Positions 1 through 10,225 of a stretch of DNA of 41,306 nucleotides are shown here, piece by piece (the first letter of the stretch is position 1; each line of letters starts with the position of its first letter). Below the pieces are notes generated by a model. It did not search any database. It was not told where the DNA came from and saw only the letters and a list, made by a program, of their open reading frames with translations. The position numbers were made by a program, and so were the translations under genes. Source of the DNA: Verrucomicrobiales bacterium (lineage in GTDB: Bacteria; Verrucomicrobiota; Verrucomicrobiia; Verrucomicrobiales; DEV007); contig JARGPJ010000016.1 of NCBI GenBank assembly GCA_029212615.1, forward strand, positions 1-41,306. Direction: 5' to 3'.

Positions 1-303
1 AAAGCCTACGACGTATTCAATGCTAACTTCAACGGGGGCTGGATTTGACGCTTACTTCAGATCGGTGACGACAAGGCGGGCATGATCTATGCCGGGGATA
101 ATTCACCGGACGGAAATGTCTTCGCGATCGGAGGTTTGATGAAATTCGACACCACGGATGGTCCTGCGATTCGGCTGATCGATCTGGGGCGGGTCGGGCA
201 GGTGGTGTTCTGCGCGGACATTCGCATGTGGTGAATGGACTTGCACCCCCTCAATCCCGCCAGGACCGACGCACCGATAAGATCTCCTTGAAAAAGCGAA
301 TTC
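1..303. other. Unassigned DNA left of the integrase remnant
   Basis: No convincing intact gene is seen. Frame 1 has protein-like stretches (codons 49-231, ending at TGA 232-234) interrupted by stops, in phase with the integrase remnant that follows. It may be more of the same decayed gene, but I see no integrase motif in it. A short ORF on the minus strand over 103-306 looks like a shadow. Confidence 0.35.
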
Positions 304-711
304 CAACCCGTTCAGTCATTCAATAGACGGATGGCAGATAACGGGGTTCCCCTGGCGTAAGCTCAACGTGCCAGGCGCCACAGTGAATCAAGACTCACTT
401 CGGTCCAATACCTGGATCCCCGGATGCAAACGATCTCCGCTGCGGTGAACATGATACCCGCGCTCTATTCTGAGAGCGAAAATGATCTAGTGTCACACAT
501 CGTGTCACACGATCTCGGCCCGAAGGGTCATTCAGCGTCACAGGCTGTCTCACAAGGTCACCAACAGCTACCAACAGAAGATATTGAAAATCAGTCAGTT
601 AGTCCCGATTTGACACAGGATGACACGCATGGTCATAAACCTGAAAATGGCTCCTCCGGTTGGGTTCGAACCAACGACCTAGTGGTTAACAGCCACCCGC
701 TCTACCGCTGA
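304..711 (+). pseudogene. Decayed C-terminal end of a tyrosine recombinase (integrase)
   Basis: Reading frame 1 shows the last part of a phage-type integrase. After the segment NGVPLA there is an in-frame TAA at 358-360. The frame then continues with RRHSESRLTS, then QYLDPRMQTISAAV, which matches the family pattern RHSD-x-RLT followed by the nucleophilic Tyr (codon 409-411) and a helix ending in a Pro-Ala-Leu segment. The later part (424-711) is open but poor in conserved residues, and its last 20 or so codons are simply the antisense of the tRNA-Asn gene. Further in-frame stops occur upstream (46-48, 232-234, 289-291), so no intact catalytic domain remains. Integrases commonly sit beside the tRNA 3' end that serves as their attachment site, as here. 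The call rests on motif recognition over about 60 residues; the region before 304 could not be aligned by eye. Confidence 0.6.
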
Positions 712-722
712 GCTACAGAGGA
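648..722 (-). tRNA. tRNA-Asn (anticodon GTT)
   Basis: The minus strand folds as a full cloverleaf. The acceptor stem TCCTCTG (722-716) pairs with CGGAGGA (658-652), with one T-G wobble. A D arm GCTCAGCGGTAGAGC, an anticodon loop reading CTGTTAACC with GTT at the anticodon, and a T loop GTTCGAACC are present. Discriminator G is followed by an encoded CCA (650-648). The 3' end faces the integrase remnant on its left, which fits use as an integration site. Short inverted repeats lie upstream of the tRNA 5' end (726-736 and 746-761); their role is unknown. Confidence 0.95.
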
Positions 723-901
723 ATTGTGAAATTCACGATCGATAGGGAGCTCGTAAGCTCCGTTTCGAAGGGACGGCGAACTTGCGCGACTGCGGGATGG
801 TTTTCAAGAGGAAAATAGGGAAAAATTGACGAAAGCGTAAGATTTCTCATTCGACTGGAGTTCTTCACTGCCTCTCCTGCAATTCTTTGACTCTAACCCC
901 T

Positions 902-1456
902 ATGGTTCACCCGGTGAAAAACTCAGATTCCCCCGAAGACGACACGAGCCTCTTCGCCGATCTCATGGCCGAACACCAACCCCGCCTAGCCGGCTACATC
1001 CGGGCGCTGGTTGGTGAAGAACATGCCGCGAAGGATGTCCTTCAGGAGACGAATGTAACTTTATTAAAGAAATCGAGGGACTTTACGAGCGGCTCGAATT
1101 TTGCGGCCTGGTCATTTCGGGTCGCCTACTTCGAAGTCCTCACCTGGCGGCGGCGACGCGGAAGGGACCGTCTCTCTTTCAACGATGAGTTAGTGGAATC
1201 CATTGCCGAAACCATCGAAACCCTGGCTCCGGACTATGAAAATCGTCTCGATGCCCTCAAAAATTGCCTCCCCCTCCTGCCTGGGCGTCAGCGGGAACTG
1301 ATCGAAAGGCGCTATTTGAAATCAGAGGCCGTTCAAGACATTGCACGGGATCTCGGCTTCAAAGCCAACGCAGCCTCTCAAATCCTCTTCCGCGCCCGTA
1401 CGAATTTGCTTAAGTGCATCAACCAGTCCACTCCCCCGACCGATCAAGCATCATGA
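902..1456 (+). CDS. ECF-type RNA polymerase sigma factor
   Basis: A 184-residue sigma-70 family protein of the ECF class. It should bind core RNA polymerase and direct it to a small regulon. The region 2 signature is visible as a helix with HAAKDVLQET (about residues 42-51), followed by FAAWSFRVAYFEVLTWRRRR, typical of region 2.3/2.4 in the Rhodopirellula/Verrucomicrobium sigma group. Region 4 is the C-terminal helix-turn-helix (LPGRQRELIERRYLK, then VQDIARDLG and ASQILFRAR). ATG 902 is preferred over an in-phase TTG at 887; neither has a clear ribosome binding site. The stop overlaps the start of the next gene (ATGA at 1453-1456), so the two are almost certainly translationally coupled, as is usual for a sigma factor and its regulator. 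Confidence 0.9.
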   Translation: MVHPVKNSDSPEDDTSLFADLMAEHQPRLAGYIRALVGEEHAAKDVLQETNVTLLKKSRDFTSGSNFAAWSFRVAYFEVLTWRRRRGRDRLSFNDELVESIAETIETLAPDYENRLDALKNCLPLLPGRQRELIERRYLKSEAVQDIARDLGFKANAASQILFRARTNLLKCINQSTPPTDQAS

Positions 1457-4400
1457 ATTCACCGTTTGAATCCCATCCGGAACTGGAATCGCTGATCCAC
1501 GGCTACCTCGAAGAGACTCTTTCGGAGTCAGAAGAGAGAACTCTTGCCGGGATTCTCAGCAACTCAGAAGAGGCCCGCACGGCGCTGATCCAGGCCTGTG
1601 AACTCAATGCCATGCTTGAGTCCGAGCGCAGCGTTCAATCAGCGATGACGAAGGACTTACTGCCCGGAAATGTGCTCACCCTGGGAGACGCGGCAACGCT
1701 TACCCCCGTCACAGAGGCACCTCCTGCCCGAACCGGGAAGAAACTTATGTGGTCTGCAGCAGCCGCTGCCGTCGGCCTGCTGGCTGCTTTCGGCCCCTGG
1801 AAGGAGAAGGAGGCCCCGGATGCCATTACCCCCCCACTCCTTGCCGAGGAGAAAGCAAAGCCTGCCGTGACGCGTGAACTTGAGAAAGTTGATCCGGAAA
1901 CTCAATATGAGAGGGCCGTTCTCGCGACCCTCGGCTCCGGGTCTCAGCAGCGCCCGCCAACCAATTTTTCAGTCGAACCGTCTCTCGCGGACGAAGAGAT
2001 TTCATATAACCGCCACATTCGCCCGATTCTCTCAGACAATTGTTTCTCCTGTCATGGGCCGGATGAGCATGGTCGAAAAGCCGACTTACGCCTCGATACT
2101 TTTGAAGGGGCAACCGACCACGAGTTGAAAACTATTGTTCCGGGCAAGCCTGATGAAAGCCAACTCATCACCCGTATTCTTTCGAAGGATGATGATGACA
2201 TCATGCCACCACCGGAATCTCACAAAACACTCACGGCTGCCCAGATCACTCTGCTCACCCGATGGGTAGAAGGAGGCGCAGAATACGAAGAGCACTGGTC
2301 TTTCATTCCCATAGAGAAACCGATTGCTGCCGAAGGCGAAGTGAACATCGACCGCCTCATTGAGAAAGACCTGAATCGCCTTGGCCTGGAAATGTCGCCC
2401 GAAGCAGAGCCCGAGATCCTCGTGCGCCGCCTCTATCTCGATCTTACCGGACTCCCCCCCTCACCTGAAGAGATCGAAGTTTTCGTGAAGAGCCGGGACC
2501 CTGAAGCGTATACAGCGCTCGTCGACGACCTCCTCAGCCGTCCATCCTACGGGGAACACCGCGCCCGCTACTGGCTCGACGCTGCCCGCTACGCCGACAC
2601 ACACGGCCTTCACCTCGACAACTATCGTGAAATGTGGCCCTACCGTGACTGGGTCATCGAGGCATTCAACGACAACATGCCTTTTGATCAGTTTACGATT
2701 GAACAGATCGCCGGCGACCTTCTTCCAAACGCGACACGCGAACAACAAATAGCGACGGGATTCAATCGCTGTAACGTCACCACCTCGGAAGGGGGAGCGA
2801 TTGAGGAGGAATTCCTCGTGCGTTATGCAGTGGATCGTGTTGCAACCACCTCCACTGTCTGGATGGGGCTGACTGCCGGGTGCGCACAATGCCACGACCA
2901 CAAATTCGATCCGATCACGATGAAGGATTTTTACAGTCTCTTCGCCTTCTTCAATAACACGACTCAGCCCGGCATGGATGAGAACCGCAAGGACTCCCCC
3001 CCCGTCATTCGGATCTACGCCTCCCACGATGAAGAGGAGCGCGCCGGGACTCTGAGAAAGCAGATCGCAGCAAAACAGAAGGAAGCAAACGAGCATCTCG
3101 CAGCCGCTGATACAGCCGGTCTCTCGATCGATGAGGTCCGACCCGATCTCGCTTTTTCCGCGAGCGGCGCGATCCGGAATCAGGAGGCGGGGCGCTTTTC
3201 GAAAAGCGAACCTTTTACCATCTCATTTCGCTACGACCTCCCCGATACTGAATCACAAGTGCCCCTTCTCAGCCGTATTGATCCGGAGCATTCGAACCGT
3301 GGCTGGCGCATCTATTGGAAAGACAGAAGCATCGCAGTCGAGTTGATAGAATCATTTCCCAATAAGCGCCTGAAAACAGCAATGACGCGACGGGTTAGAT
3401 CAGGGTCATCAGGGCATTTCGCAGTCGTATACGACGGGTCCGGTTCCTCTGAGGGAATCCGACTCTACTTAAATGGAACTCTAATTAGCAGCCGGTTCCA
3501 GAATAGCTGGCTCGACACAATGACTGGCGACTTCTCGCTCGAAGACATCCCTGTGATCACCGGCGGAAAGATTGAAGGAACCGGGGAGACCGCCTCCCTT
3601 TCTGAACTGTTCATCACTGACCGGCTTCTTCTCGATCGTGAAATCGAATTAGCCTCAAAGCTCCCCGCTCTGATCAAAGCAGAGAAGGCCGAAGCGGCAA
3701 AGCTACCCACCTCAGCGAAGGAAGGAGACCCTCAAAACATCAAGCCGGAAATGGACAAAGATCTTCATGAGTATCTCGCTGCCAACTCCGGGAGTGCCTA
3801 CCGTGAGGACCTGATTGAGCTGGCGGAACTTCGCACGCAACTGCTACAGATTGAATCTGTCTCGCCCACCACTCTGGTGATGGCTGAAAAGGATGCCTCA
3901 ATGCCAAAGGCGAATCTGCTTCTCCGCGGTGAATATGATCAGAAAGCCGATGAGGTTGACGCAGCCTTTCCTGCCTTTCTGCCAACACTCGACGACTCAT
4001 TGCCGAAGAATCGGCTAGGCCTCGCCAAGTGGCTCGTTCATCCGGATCACCCTCTAACGGCGCGTGTTGCCGTAAACCGTATCTGGCAGGAAATGTTCGG
4101 CATGGGGCTCGTGAAGACTTCGGAAGACTTCGGAACCCAGGGAGAGAACCCGAGCCATCCCCAACTCCTCGATTTTCTCGCGGCAAGCTTCATCGAAAGC
4201 GGCTGGGACGTAAAGCAACTCTATCGGCGAATTGTGCTCTCCCGCACCTACCGTCAGTCATCCGTGATTTCGACAGAGATGTCGCAACGGGATCCGGAGA
4301 ACCGCCTTCTCTCACGGGGACCGCGTTTTCGTCTCGATGCTGAGGTGATCCGGGACCAGGCGCTTCATGTGAGTGGACTTCTCGACGGGACCCCCGGAGG

Positions 4401-4974
4401 AAAAGGGGTGCGCCCCTATCAGCCGTCCGGCATTTGGGAGACGGTTGGCTACAGCAACTCAAACACACAGACATTCCATCAGGATTTCGGCCCCCGCGCC
4501 GAAAGCCGCCGCTCGATCTACACCTTTTGGAAACGAACGGCTCACTCCCCCACCCTCGCGATCTTCGACGCTCCCAACCGGGAGATCTGTATCATGCGAA
4601 GGGAACGGACGAATACCCCCTTACAGGCCCTCGTGATGATGAATGACCCTCAGTTTGTGAGGGCGGCACGCCACCTCGCAAAACGAGTCATCAAAGAAGC
4701 TGAAAGTCGCGACGAGCGATTTGACCGGTTCGCCGTTCTCCTGAGAGGTCATCCCTTCACTGCGGAGGAGCGGCAGGTCGTTACTAATTCCTTCGATCAA
4801 TTCCGAAACATCTACGAGAGCGACGAGGAAGGGGCAGCACAACTACTCGTCGATGAATCCAACCCGGCCTTTTCTATCTCCGCAGACACCGTCGATTCGG
4901 TTCCGGAATTTGCAGCCTACACCATGGTGGCAAATCAGCTTTTGAATCTCGACGAGTCCCTGAACAAGAACTAA
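1453..4974 (+). CDS. Anti-sigma-like / PSCyt1 / DUF1549 / LamG-like / DUF1553 fusion protein
   Basis: A 1173-residue multidomain protein. Residues 1-65 are a helical acidic domain ([18 protein letters not shown]) resembling the N-terminal part of FecR-like and other putative anti-sigma proteins of PVC bacteria. A single membrane segment follows at about 98-115. The C-terminal, presumably periplasmic, part holds a PSCyt1 haem motif CFSCH (197-201), DUF1549 (about 298-520, with a second CAQCH at 477-481), a LamG/concanavalin-like insert (about 580-730) and DUF1553 (about 850-1110). Planctomycetes and verrucomicrobia carry many DUF1549/DUF1553 proteins beside DUF1501 proteins; their biochemical role is poorly known. 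The start at 1453 overlaps the sigma factor stop by 4 nt; the longer in-phase start at 1414 would overlap more and adds nothing recognisable. A sensor for the sigma factor is inferred from the fusion and the overlap. Confidence 0.85.
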   Translation: MNSPFESHPELESLIHGYLEETLSESEERTLAGILSNSEEARTALIQACELNAMLESERSVQSAMTKDLLPGNVLTLGDAATLTPVTEAPPARTGKKLMWSAAAAAVGLLAAFGPWKEKEAPDAITPPLLAEEKAKPAVTRELEKVDPETQYERAVLATLGSGSQQRPPTNFSVEPSLADEEISYNRHIRPILSDNCFSCHGPDEHGRKADLRLDTFEGATDHELKTIVPGKPDESQLITRILSKDDDDIMPPPESHKTLTAAQITLLTRWVEGGAEYEEHWSFIPIEKPIAAEGEVNIDRLIEKDLNRLGLEMSPEAEPEILVRRLYLDLTGLPPSPEEIEVFVKSRDPEAYTALVDDLLSRPSYGEHRARYWLDAARYADTHGLHLDNYREMWPYRDWVIEAFNDNMPFDQFTIEQIAGDLLPNATREQQIATGFNRCNVTTSEGGAIEEEFLVRYAVDRVATTSTVWMGLTAGCAQCHDHKFDPITMKDFYSLFAFFNNTTQPGMDENRKDSPPVIRIYASHDEEERAGTLRKQIAAKQKEANEHLAAADTAGLSIDEVRPDLAFSASGAIRNQEAGRFSKSEPFTISFRYDLPDTESQVPLLSRIDPEHSNRGWRIYWKDRSIAVELIESFPNKRLKTAMTRRVRSGSSGHFAVVYDGSGSSEGIRLYLNGTLISSRFQNSWLDTMTGDFSLEDIPVITGGKIEGTGETASLSELFITDRLLLDREIELASKLPALIKAEKAEAAKLPTSAKEGDPQNIKPEMDKDLHEYLAANSGSAYREDLIELAELRTQLLQIESVSPTTLVMAEKDASMPKANLLLRGEYDQKADEVDAAFPAFLPTLDDSLPKNRLGLAKWLVHPDHPLTARVAVNRIWQEMFGMGLVKTSEDFGTQGENPSHPQLLDFLAASFIESGWDVKQLYRRIVLSRTYRQSSVISTEMSQRDPENRLLSRGPRFRLDAEVIRDQALHVSGLLDGTPGGKGVRPYQPSGIWETVGYSNSNTQTFHQDFGPRAESRRSIYTFWKRTAHSPTLAIFDAPNREICIMRRERTNTPLQALVMMNDPQFVRAARHLAKRVIKEAESRDERFDRFAVLLRGHPFTAEERQVVTNSFDQFRNIYESDEEGAAQLLVDESNPAFSISADTVDSVPEFAAYTMVANQLLNLDESLNKN

Positions 4975-4990
4975 CCCGAAACAGAATACG

Positions 4991-6442
4991 ATGAATTCTC
5001 TCGACGACTATCTCACCTACGAAACCCGACGACAATTCTTCGGAACAACCGCCGCTGGAATTGGTGGCGCGGCTCTTTCTTCACTGCTCGGAACTGATCT
5101 GGCAAACGCGGCTGATGGTGGCCCGGCGAAGCAGGTCTTCCATCACAGTCCAAAAGCAAAGCGCGCCATCTACATGTTCATGTCAGGGGCCCCTTCGCAG
5201 ATCGATCTCTGGGATCATAAGCCAAAGATGAAGGAATGGTTCGACAAGGACCTCCCTGAAGAAATCCGCGATGGCCAGCGACTCACCACGATGACCTCGA
5301 AACAGGCGCGCTTTCCCATTGCGCCATCGATCTACAACTTTGAGCAACATGGTCAATGCGGAACAGAAGTGAGCGAACTGCTTCCTCACACCGCCAAAAT
5401 GGTGGATGACATTGCGGTGATCCGGAGCATGTGGACCGAGGCCATCAATCACGATCCCGCCATCACCTACATTCAAACAGGAAACCAGATCCCGGGCCAC
5501 CCGAGTCTCGGTGCCTGGCTCAGCTACGGCCTCGGAAGTGAAAACAACAACCTCCCTTCCTTTGTTGTCCTGAATTCAAAGTGGTCGGCTAAACGCGACG
5601 CTCAGGCTCTCTATCAAAGACTTTGGGGTGCCGGTTTCCTTCCCTCAAAACATCAGGGCGTCGCGCTCCGTTCACAGGGCGACCCGGTTCTTTACCTCTC
5701 GGATCCGAAGGGCGTCAATCGTGATGTTCGCCGGACCATGCTCGATGGATTGGGGCAACTGAATGAAAAACACTTTGAGCAGGTTGGCGATCCGGAGACA
5801 CACGCCCGGATATCGCAATATGAGATGGCCTTCCGCATGCAGACCTCCGTGCCGGAACTGACTGATCTCTCCTCAGAACCAAAGCACATTCTGGACATGT
5901 ACGGGCCTGACGTAACGACTCCGGGAACCTTCGCCTACAATTGCCTTCTCGCCCGGCGCATGGCCGAACGTGGCGTAAGATTCAGCCAGATCTTTCATCG
6001 CGGATGGGATCAACACGGCAACCTCACCGGCGACCTCCCCTTGCAATGCGGCGATGTCGATCAGCCGAGCTGGGCACTGGTTCAGGATCTCAAGATGCGG
6101 GGGATGCTCGATGACACCCTCGTCGTCTGGGGCGGAGAATTCGGAAGGACAATCTACAGTCAGGGCCGACTTTCTGAAACAAACTACGGTCGGGATCACC
6201 ACCCACGGTGCTTCACCGTCTGGATGGCTGGCGCGGGAGTCAAAGGAGGCACGGTGCACGGCACTACCGACGATTTCTCTTACAATATTGTCGAGAACCC
6301 GGTTCACATACGGGACCTGAATGCAACGATCCTACATCTCCTCGGAATCAACCATGAGCGCCTCACACTAAAGCACCAGGGTCTCGATGTTCGTCTCACC
6401 GGTGTCGAGAAAGCACATGTCGTGAAGGACATTTTGAGCTGA
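4991..6442 (+). CDS. DUF1501 family protein, Tat-exported
   Basis: A 483-residue DUF1501 protein, a family distantly related to alkaline phosphatase/sulfatase folds and nearly always encoded next to DUF1549/DUF1553 proteins. A twin-arginine signal is visible: TRRQFFGTT at residues 12-20, followed by a Gly/Ala-rich hydrophobic run to about residue 40. Further family-like segments are [17 protein letters not shown] near residue 65, WDQHGN, and [10 protein letters not shown] with [11 protein letters not shown] near the C-terminus, the last rich in potential metal ligands (His, Asp). It begins 16 nt after the cytochrome fusion gene, so the two form one transcription unit. The substrate is unknown. 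No ribosome binding site is seen before the ATG. Confidence 0.9.
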   Translation: MNSLDDYLTYETRRQFFGTTAAGIGGAALSSLLGTDLANAADGGPAKQVFHHSPKAKRAIYMFMSGAPSQIDLWDHKPKMKEWFDKDLPEEIRDGQRLTTMTSKQARFPIAPSIYNFEQHGQCGTEVSELLPHTAKMVDDIAVIRSMWTEAINHDPAITYIQTGNQIPGHPSLGAWLSYGLGSENNNLPSFVVLNSKWSAKRDAQALYQRLWGAGFLPSKHQGVALRSQGDPVLYLSDPKGVNRDVRRTMLDGLGQLNEKHFEQVGDPETHARISQYEMAFRMQTSVPELTDLSSEPKHILDMYGPDVTTPGTFAYNCLLARRMAERGVRFSQIFHRGWDQHGNLTGDLPLQCGDVDQPSWALVQDLKMRGMLDDTLVVWGGEFGRTIYSQGRLSETNYGRDHHPRCFTVWMAGAGVKGGTVHGTTDDFSYNIVENPVHIRDLNATILHLLGINHERLTLKHQGLDVRLTGVEKAHVVKDILS

Positions 6443-6484
6443 TCTCTGATTGAACCCGCGGCGCACCACAGCCAACTTGCGCCC

Positions 6485-9400
6485 ATGTTCAAACTCCGCG
6501 TCGATACCGGTGGCACCTTCACTGACTGCTGGGGACTTGCCCCGGGCGAAGCAGTTCCACGGCTTGCCAAAGTGCTGTCGTCAGGGCGCCTTCGTGTCCC
6601 CGTCAGAAAATGGATCACCCCATCCACCCTCGAAATCGAGGTGCCCTCTTCGTGGCGAATTAAGGAAGCATTCTTCACCGGCTACAAACTTGAATCCGGA
6701 GACGGCTCAGCGTTGATTCTCTCCTTCGAGGCGGGAAATCAAAGAATCACCCTCTCCCGCGGCCTCACCGAAGCACCGTCAGTCGATCTCTTTACCCGCG
6801 AAGAAGCTCCTGTCATTGGCGCCCGGCTTCTCACCGGCACCGCTTTGGACGAAGCCTTTCCACCTCTCGACTTCCGGCTCGCGACGACTCGCGGCACCAA
6901 TGCGCTTCTCGAACGAAAAGGCGCGAAGATCGCCTTCTTCACCACAGAGGGATTCGGTGACCTCCTGACAATTCGTGACCAGAGACGGCCCGACCTTTTT
7001 GCCCTGAAACACGAACGTCCCGACCCGCTCTTCGCAGCGGTCGAAGAAGTTCCCGGCCGACTCGATGCAACTGGAGGGGAACTGGCTCCGCTTGAATTGG
7101 GAACTAATTTTGACGAACGTGCCCGCGCCCTTATTGACGATGGAATCAATGTCGCAGCCATTGCCCTCCTTCACAGCTACCTGAACCCGCAACACGAGGA
7201 TGCACTGAAGAACCGGCTGCTTGATCTGGGATTCCTGCATGTTTCGTCCAGCGCTGAACTCGCGCCCCTCATCAAACTTCTTCCTCGTGCCGAAACCTGC
7301 GTCGCCAATGCCTATCTCCAACCCGTGATGCAAAGCTTTCTCGATCACATCGCAGATCGAGTAGGAGACGGGGGACAGATTCTCACGATGACTTCCGCGG
7401 GCGGCCTTGAACCCATCGACAGCTATTGCCCAAAGGACTCACTGCTCTCGGGACCCGCCGGCGGCGTCTCCGGCGCTGCCGCCGTCGCAGAATCGCTCGG
7501 GATAAATCGCATCCTCACTTTCGACATGGGGGGCACGAGCACCGATGTGGCGCGTTACGATCATGCATTCCAGTATCGCTTCGAGCAGACAGTTGGAGAT
7601 GCGAGGCTTCTTTCCCCGGCACTGAAAATCGAAACCGTTGCCGCTGGCGGAGGGTCAATCTGCCAATGGAAAAACGGAGGTTTGTTAGTCGGACCTGAAT
7701 CGGCCGGAGCGGAACCCGGACCCGCCTGTTACGGCCGGGGCGGGCCACTCACCATCACCGATGTTAACCTTCTTCTCCAGCGCATTGACCCTGACAATTT
7801 TGGAATCCCGCTCACCGACGAGAGTTTCGAGGCCGCGAAGACCGCCGCAATTCAATTGCAGAAAGAAGCAGGAATCGAGGGGATGGATCTCAATCCATCT
7901 TTCCTCTCCGGCCTTCTCGACATCGCGGTTGAACAAATGGCAGATGCGATTCGATCGATCTCCATTCGCGACGGGGCCGACCCGGCCGACTACGCTCTTC
8001 TCGCTTTCGGAGGTGCCGGACCGCTTCATGCCTGCGATATCGCCACGAGGCTCGAGATGACGACTGTCATCGTCCCCGCTGAAGCAGGTCTCCTCAGCGC
8101 CTACGGACTGGACCGGGCCGTAGTGGAACGTTTTGCCGAACGGCAAATCAATCTCAGTATTCACTCCCCCGACCTCGAAAACCAACTCGAGGAGGTAGAC
8201 AGAAAAGCCCTCGATGCGCTAGCCGAAACCGGATATGAAGGATCACTTACGCAACGACTGGCAGAACTCAGGCTCACGGGCCAGGATGCAACACTTTCGA
8301 TCAGGCTCACTGAAGCCGACGACCTTGAAACCCTCTTCAGCCGGGAATATCACGCCGTTTTCGGATACGCCCCCGCTGCAGACCGGACCATCGAAGTAGT
8401 CAGCTATCGTGCCATAGCGGGAACAGAGAGAGAAGTCACTCTTTCGTCATGCGTCCCCCTCTCGAAGCTGACAGGGTTAGGTTCCGGACCCAACCCTGTT
8501 GAATGGATGGATCGAAGCCGTCTCGAAACAGGGACAGTCATTTCGGGCCCCGTCGTCATCCAGGACCCCTTCAGCACCTTCTATTTAAATGAAGGTTGGC
8601 GGGCAACTGTCGCCGGCAACGGGGCACTTGTTGCAAATTTCAAAAACGAAACATCATCCACTTCAGAAGTACGCCCCCCGCAGATCGTGCAGGAGCTTTT
8701 CAGACACCGCTTCGAACAACTCGTCGTGGAAATGGGAACAATGCTGCAGCGCTCCGCGATATCGACCAATGTCAAAGAGCGGGCTGATTTTTCATGTGCC
8801 TTGCTGGATCGCACCGGGGAATTGATCACAAGTGCCCCGCATATCCCCGTCCACCTCGGAGCGCTCGGGGTATGCGTCAGGATGGTCAGCGATCAGATCA
8901 GAATGAATCGAGGCGACACCATCGTGACGAATCACCCGGCAGCGGGGGGATCCCACCTTCCCGACGTAACCCTCATCACTCCCGTTTTTGATAACAGTGG
9001 AGACAAGCCTGTCGCCTTCATCGCCAATCGAGCCCACCATGCGGAGATTGGAGGCATCGCCCCGGGTTCGATGCCTCCCGGTGCGGCCTCTCTTGCAGAG
9101 GAAGGGGTCGTCATTTCACCCACACACCTCATCAGGGAAGGAGAATCGTGCTTTGACAGGGTCAGTGAAATACTGACCTCAGCTCCCTTCCCGACGAGAA
9201 ACCTGAAGGACAATCTTGCCGACCTCAACGCCCAGCTCGCCGCAAATCGCCGGGGTCAGGCGATTCTCGAATCAATGATGGAGAAACATGGCACAGCCGA
9301 AATTACCCATCAATTACAACACCTCAAATCGCGGAGCCTCGACGCCCTCGCTACCCGTCTCAGGAAAGCAGAGCTGGACGAAGGGTCAGTAACAGAGAGC

Positions 9401-10198
9401 CTTGATGACGGAACTGAAATTTCAGTTCATATCAGCCGTCAGAATGAGCGCCTCCGTATCGACTTCAACGGAACGTCACGGGAGCACCCTGGCAACCTGA
9501 ATGCGACACCGGCAATCATTCAAAGCGCTGTCCTATACGTGCTTCGACTCTGGTCGCAGACCGAGGTTCCTTTGAATGAAGGCATGTTAGACCTTGTCGA
9601 CATCATCCTCCCTCAATGCTTTTTGAACCCGCGTTTTGACCCGGACCCGACCCAATGTCCGGCCGTCGTGGGAGGAAACGTTGAGACGAGCCAACGTGTC
9701 GTCGACACCCTCATCCGCGCCCTTAAGATTCAGGCCTGTTCGCAGGGCACGATGAATAATTTCCTCTTTGGTGATGAATCCTTCGGCTACTACGAGACCA
9801 TCTGCGGAGGAACCGGAGCCGGTGAAGGATACGATGGCTCTTCAGCGATTCACAGTCACATGACCAACACCTCCATCACCGATCCGGAAATTCTGGAATA
9901 CCGGTACCCGGTCCGGCTCTTGAAATTTGCCATTCGTCCTCGCTCCGGCGGGATCGGAAAATGGCACGGAGGGGACGGCGTGATACGATCTATCGAGTTC
10001 CTGAAACCTTTGCAGGTATCACTTCTCACCCAACACCGCAAGGTTTCCCCCTACGGCATGATGGGTGGAGAAAACGGAGTGCGCGGGCAACAGCACCTCA
10101 ACGGTAAAAGGCTGGATGGAATCACCTGCTTTCACGCCGGGAGCGGCGACATTCTTGTCATCGAAACACCCGGAGGTGGTGGATGGGGAGAAGGTTAA
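6485..10198 (+). CDS. Fused 5-oxoprolinase / N-methylhydantoinase (HyuA-HyuB)
   Basis: A 1237-residue protein joining both hydantoinase halves. The N-terminal HyuA half (about 1-700) begins with the ATP-binding motif RVDTGGTFTD and also has LLSGPAGGVSGAA, LTFDMGGTSTDVA and AFGGAGPLHA. The C-terminal HyuB half (about 725-1237) starts around ELFRHRFEQLVVEMG and includes NHPAAGGSHLPDVT and the terminal Gly-rich GGGGWGEG. Proteins of this length and order are ATP-dependent 5-oxoprolinases (5-oxo-L-proline to L-glutamate) or hydantoinases; the sequence alone does not tell which. Predicted cytoplasmic. It starts 42 nt after the DUF1501 gene and may share its transcript. No Shine-Dalgarno sequence is seen. 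Confidence 0.92.
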   Translation: MFKLRVDTGGTFTDCWGLAPGEAVPRLAKVLSSGRLRVPVRKWITPSTLEIEVPSSWRIKEAFFTGYKLESGDGSALILSFEAGNQRITLSRGLTEAPSVDLFTREEAPVIGARLLTGTALDEAFPPLDFRLATTRGTNALLERKGAKIAFFTTEGFGDLLTIRDQRRPDLFALKHERPDPLFAAVEEVPGRLDATGGELAPLELGTNFDERARALIDDGINVAAIALLHSYLNPQHEDALKNRLLDLGFLHVSSSAELAPLIKLLPRAETCVANAYLQPVMQSFLDHIADRVGDGGQILTMTSAGGLEPIDSYCPKDSLLSGPAGGVSGAAAVAESLGINRILTFDMGGTSTDVARYDHAFQYRFEQTVGDARLLSPALKIETVAAGGGSICQWKNGGLLVGPESAGAEPGPACYGRGGPLTITDVNLLLQRIDPDNFGIPLTDESFEAAKTAAIQLQKEAGIEGMDLNPSFLSGLLDIAVEQMADAIRSISIRDGADPADYALLAFGGAGPLHACDIATRLEMTTVIVPAEAGLLSAYGLDRAVVERFAERQINLSIHSPDLENQLEEVDRKALDALAETGYEGSLTQRLAELRLTGQDATLSIRLTEADDLETLFSREYHAVFGYAPAADRTIEVVSYRAIAGTEREVTLSSCVPLSKLTGLGSGPNPVEWMDRSRLETGTVISGPVVIQDPFSTFYLNEGWRATVAGNGALVANFKNETSSTSEVRPPQIVQELFRHRFEQLVVEMGTMLQRSAISTNVKERADFSCALLDRTGELITSAPHIPVHLGALGVCVRMVSDQIRMNRGDTIVTNHPAAGGSHLPDVTLITPVFDNSGDKPVAFIANRAHHAEIGGIAPGSMPPGAASLAEEGVVISPTHLIREGESCFDRVSEILTSAPFPTRNLKDNLADLNAQLAANRRGQAILESMMEKHGTAEITHQLQHLKSRSLDALATRLRKAELDEGSVTESLDDGTEISVHISRQNERLRIDFNGTSREHPGNLNATPAIIQSAVLYVLRLWSQTEVPLNEGMLDLVDIILPQCFLNPRFDPDPTQCPAVVGGNVETSQRVVDTLIRALKIQACSQGTMNNFLFGDESFGYYETICGGTGAGEGYDGSSAIHSHMTNTSITDPEILEYRYPVRLLKFAIRPRSGGIGKWHGGDGVIRSIEFLKPLQVSLLTQHRKVSPYGMMGGENGVRGQQHLNGKRLDGITCFHAGSGDILVIETPGGGGWGEG

Positions 10199-10225
10199 CC
10201 CCAAGCGCTCCAACCGGGACGAGAG

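Noticed and set aside
424..711. Separate 95-residue protein starting at ATG 424
   Set aside because: The frame is the continuation of the integrase tail across its Tyr segment, and its last 20 or so residues are antisense tRNA-Asn, a common annotation artefact.
2461..3096. 211-residue minus-strand open frame inside the cytochrome fusion gene
   Set aside because: Fully overlapped by a gene with clear domains; no recognisable protein features.
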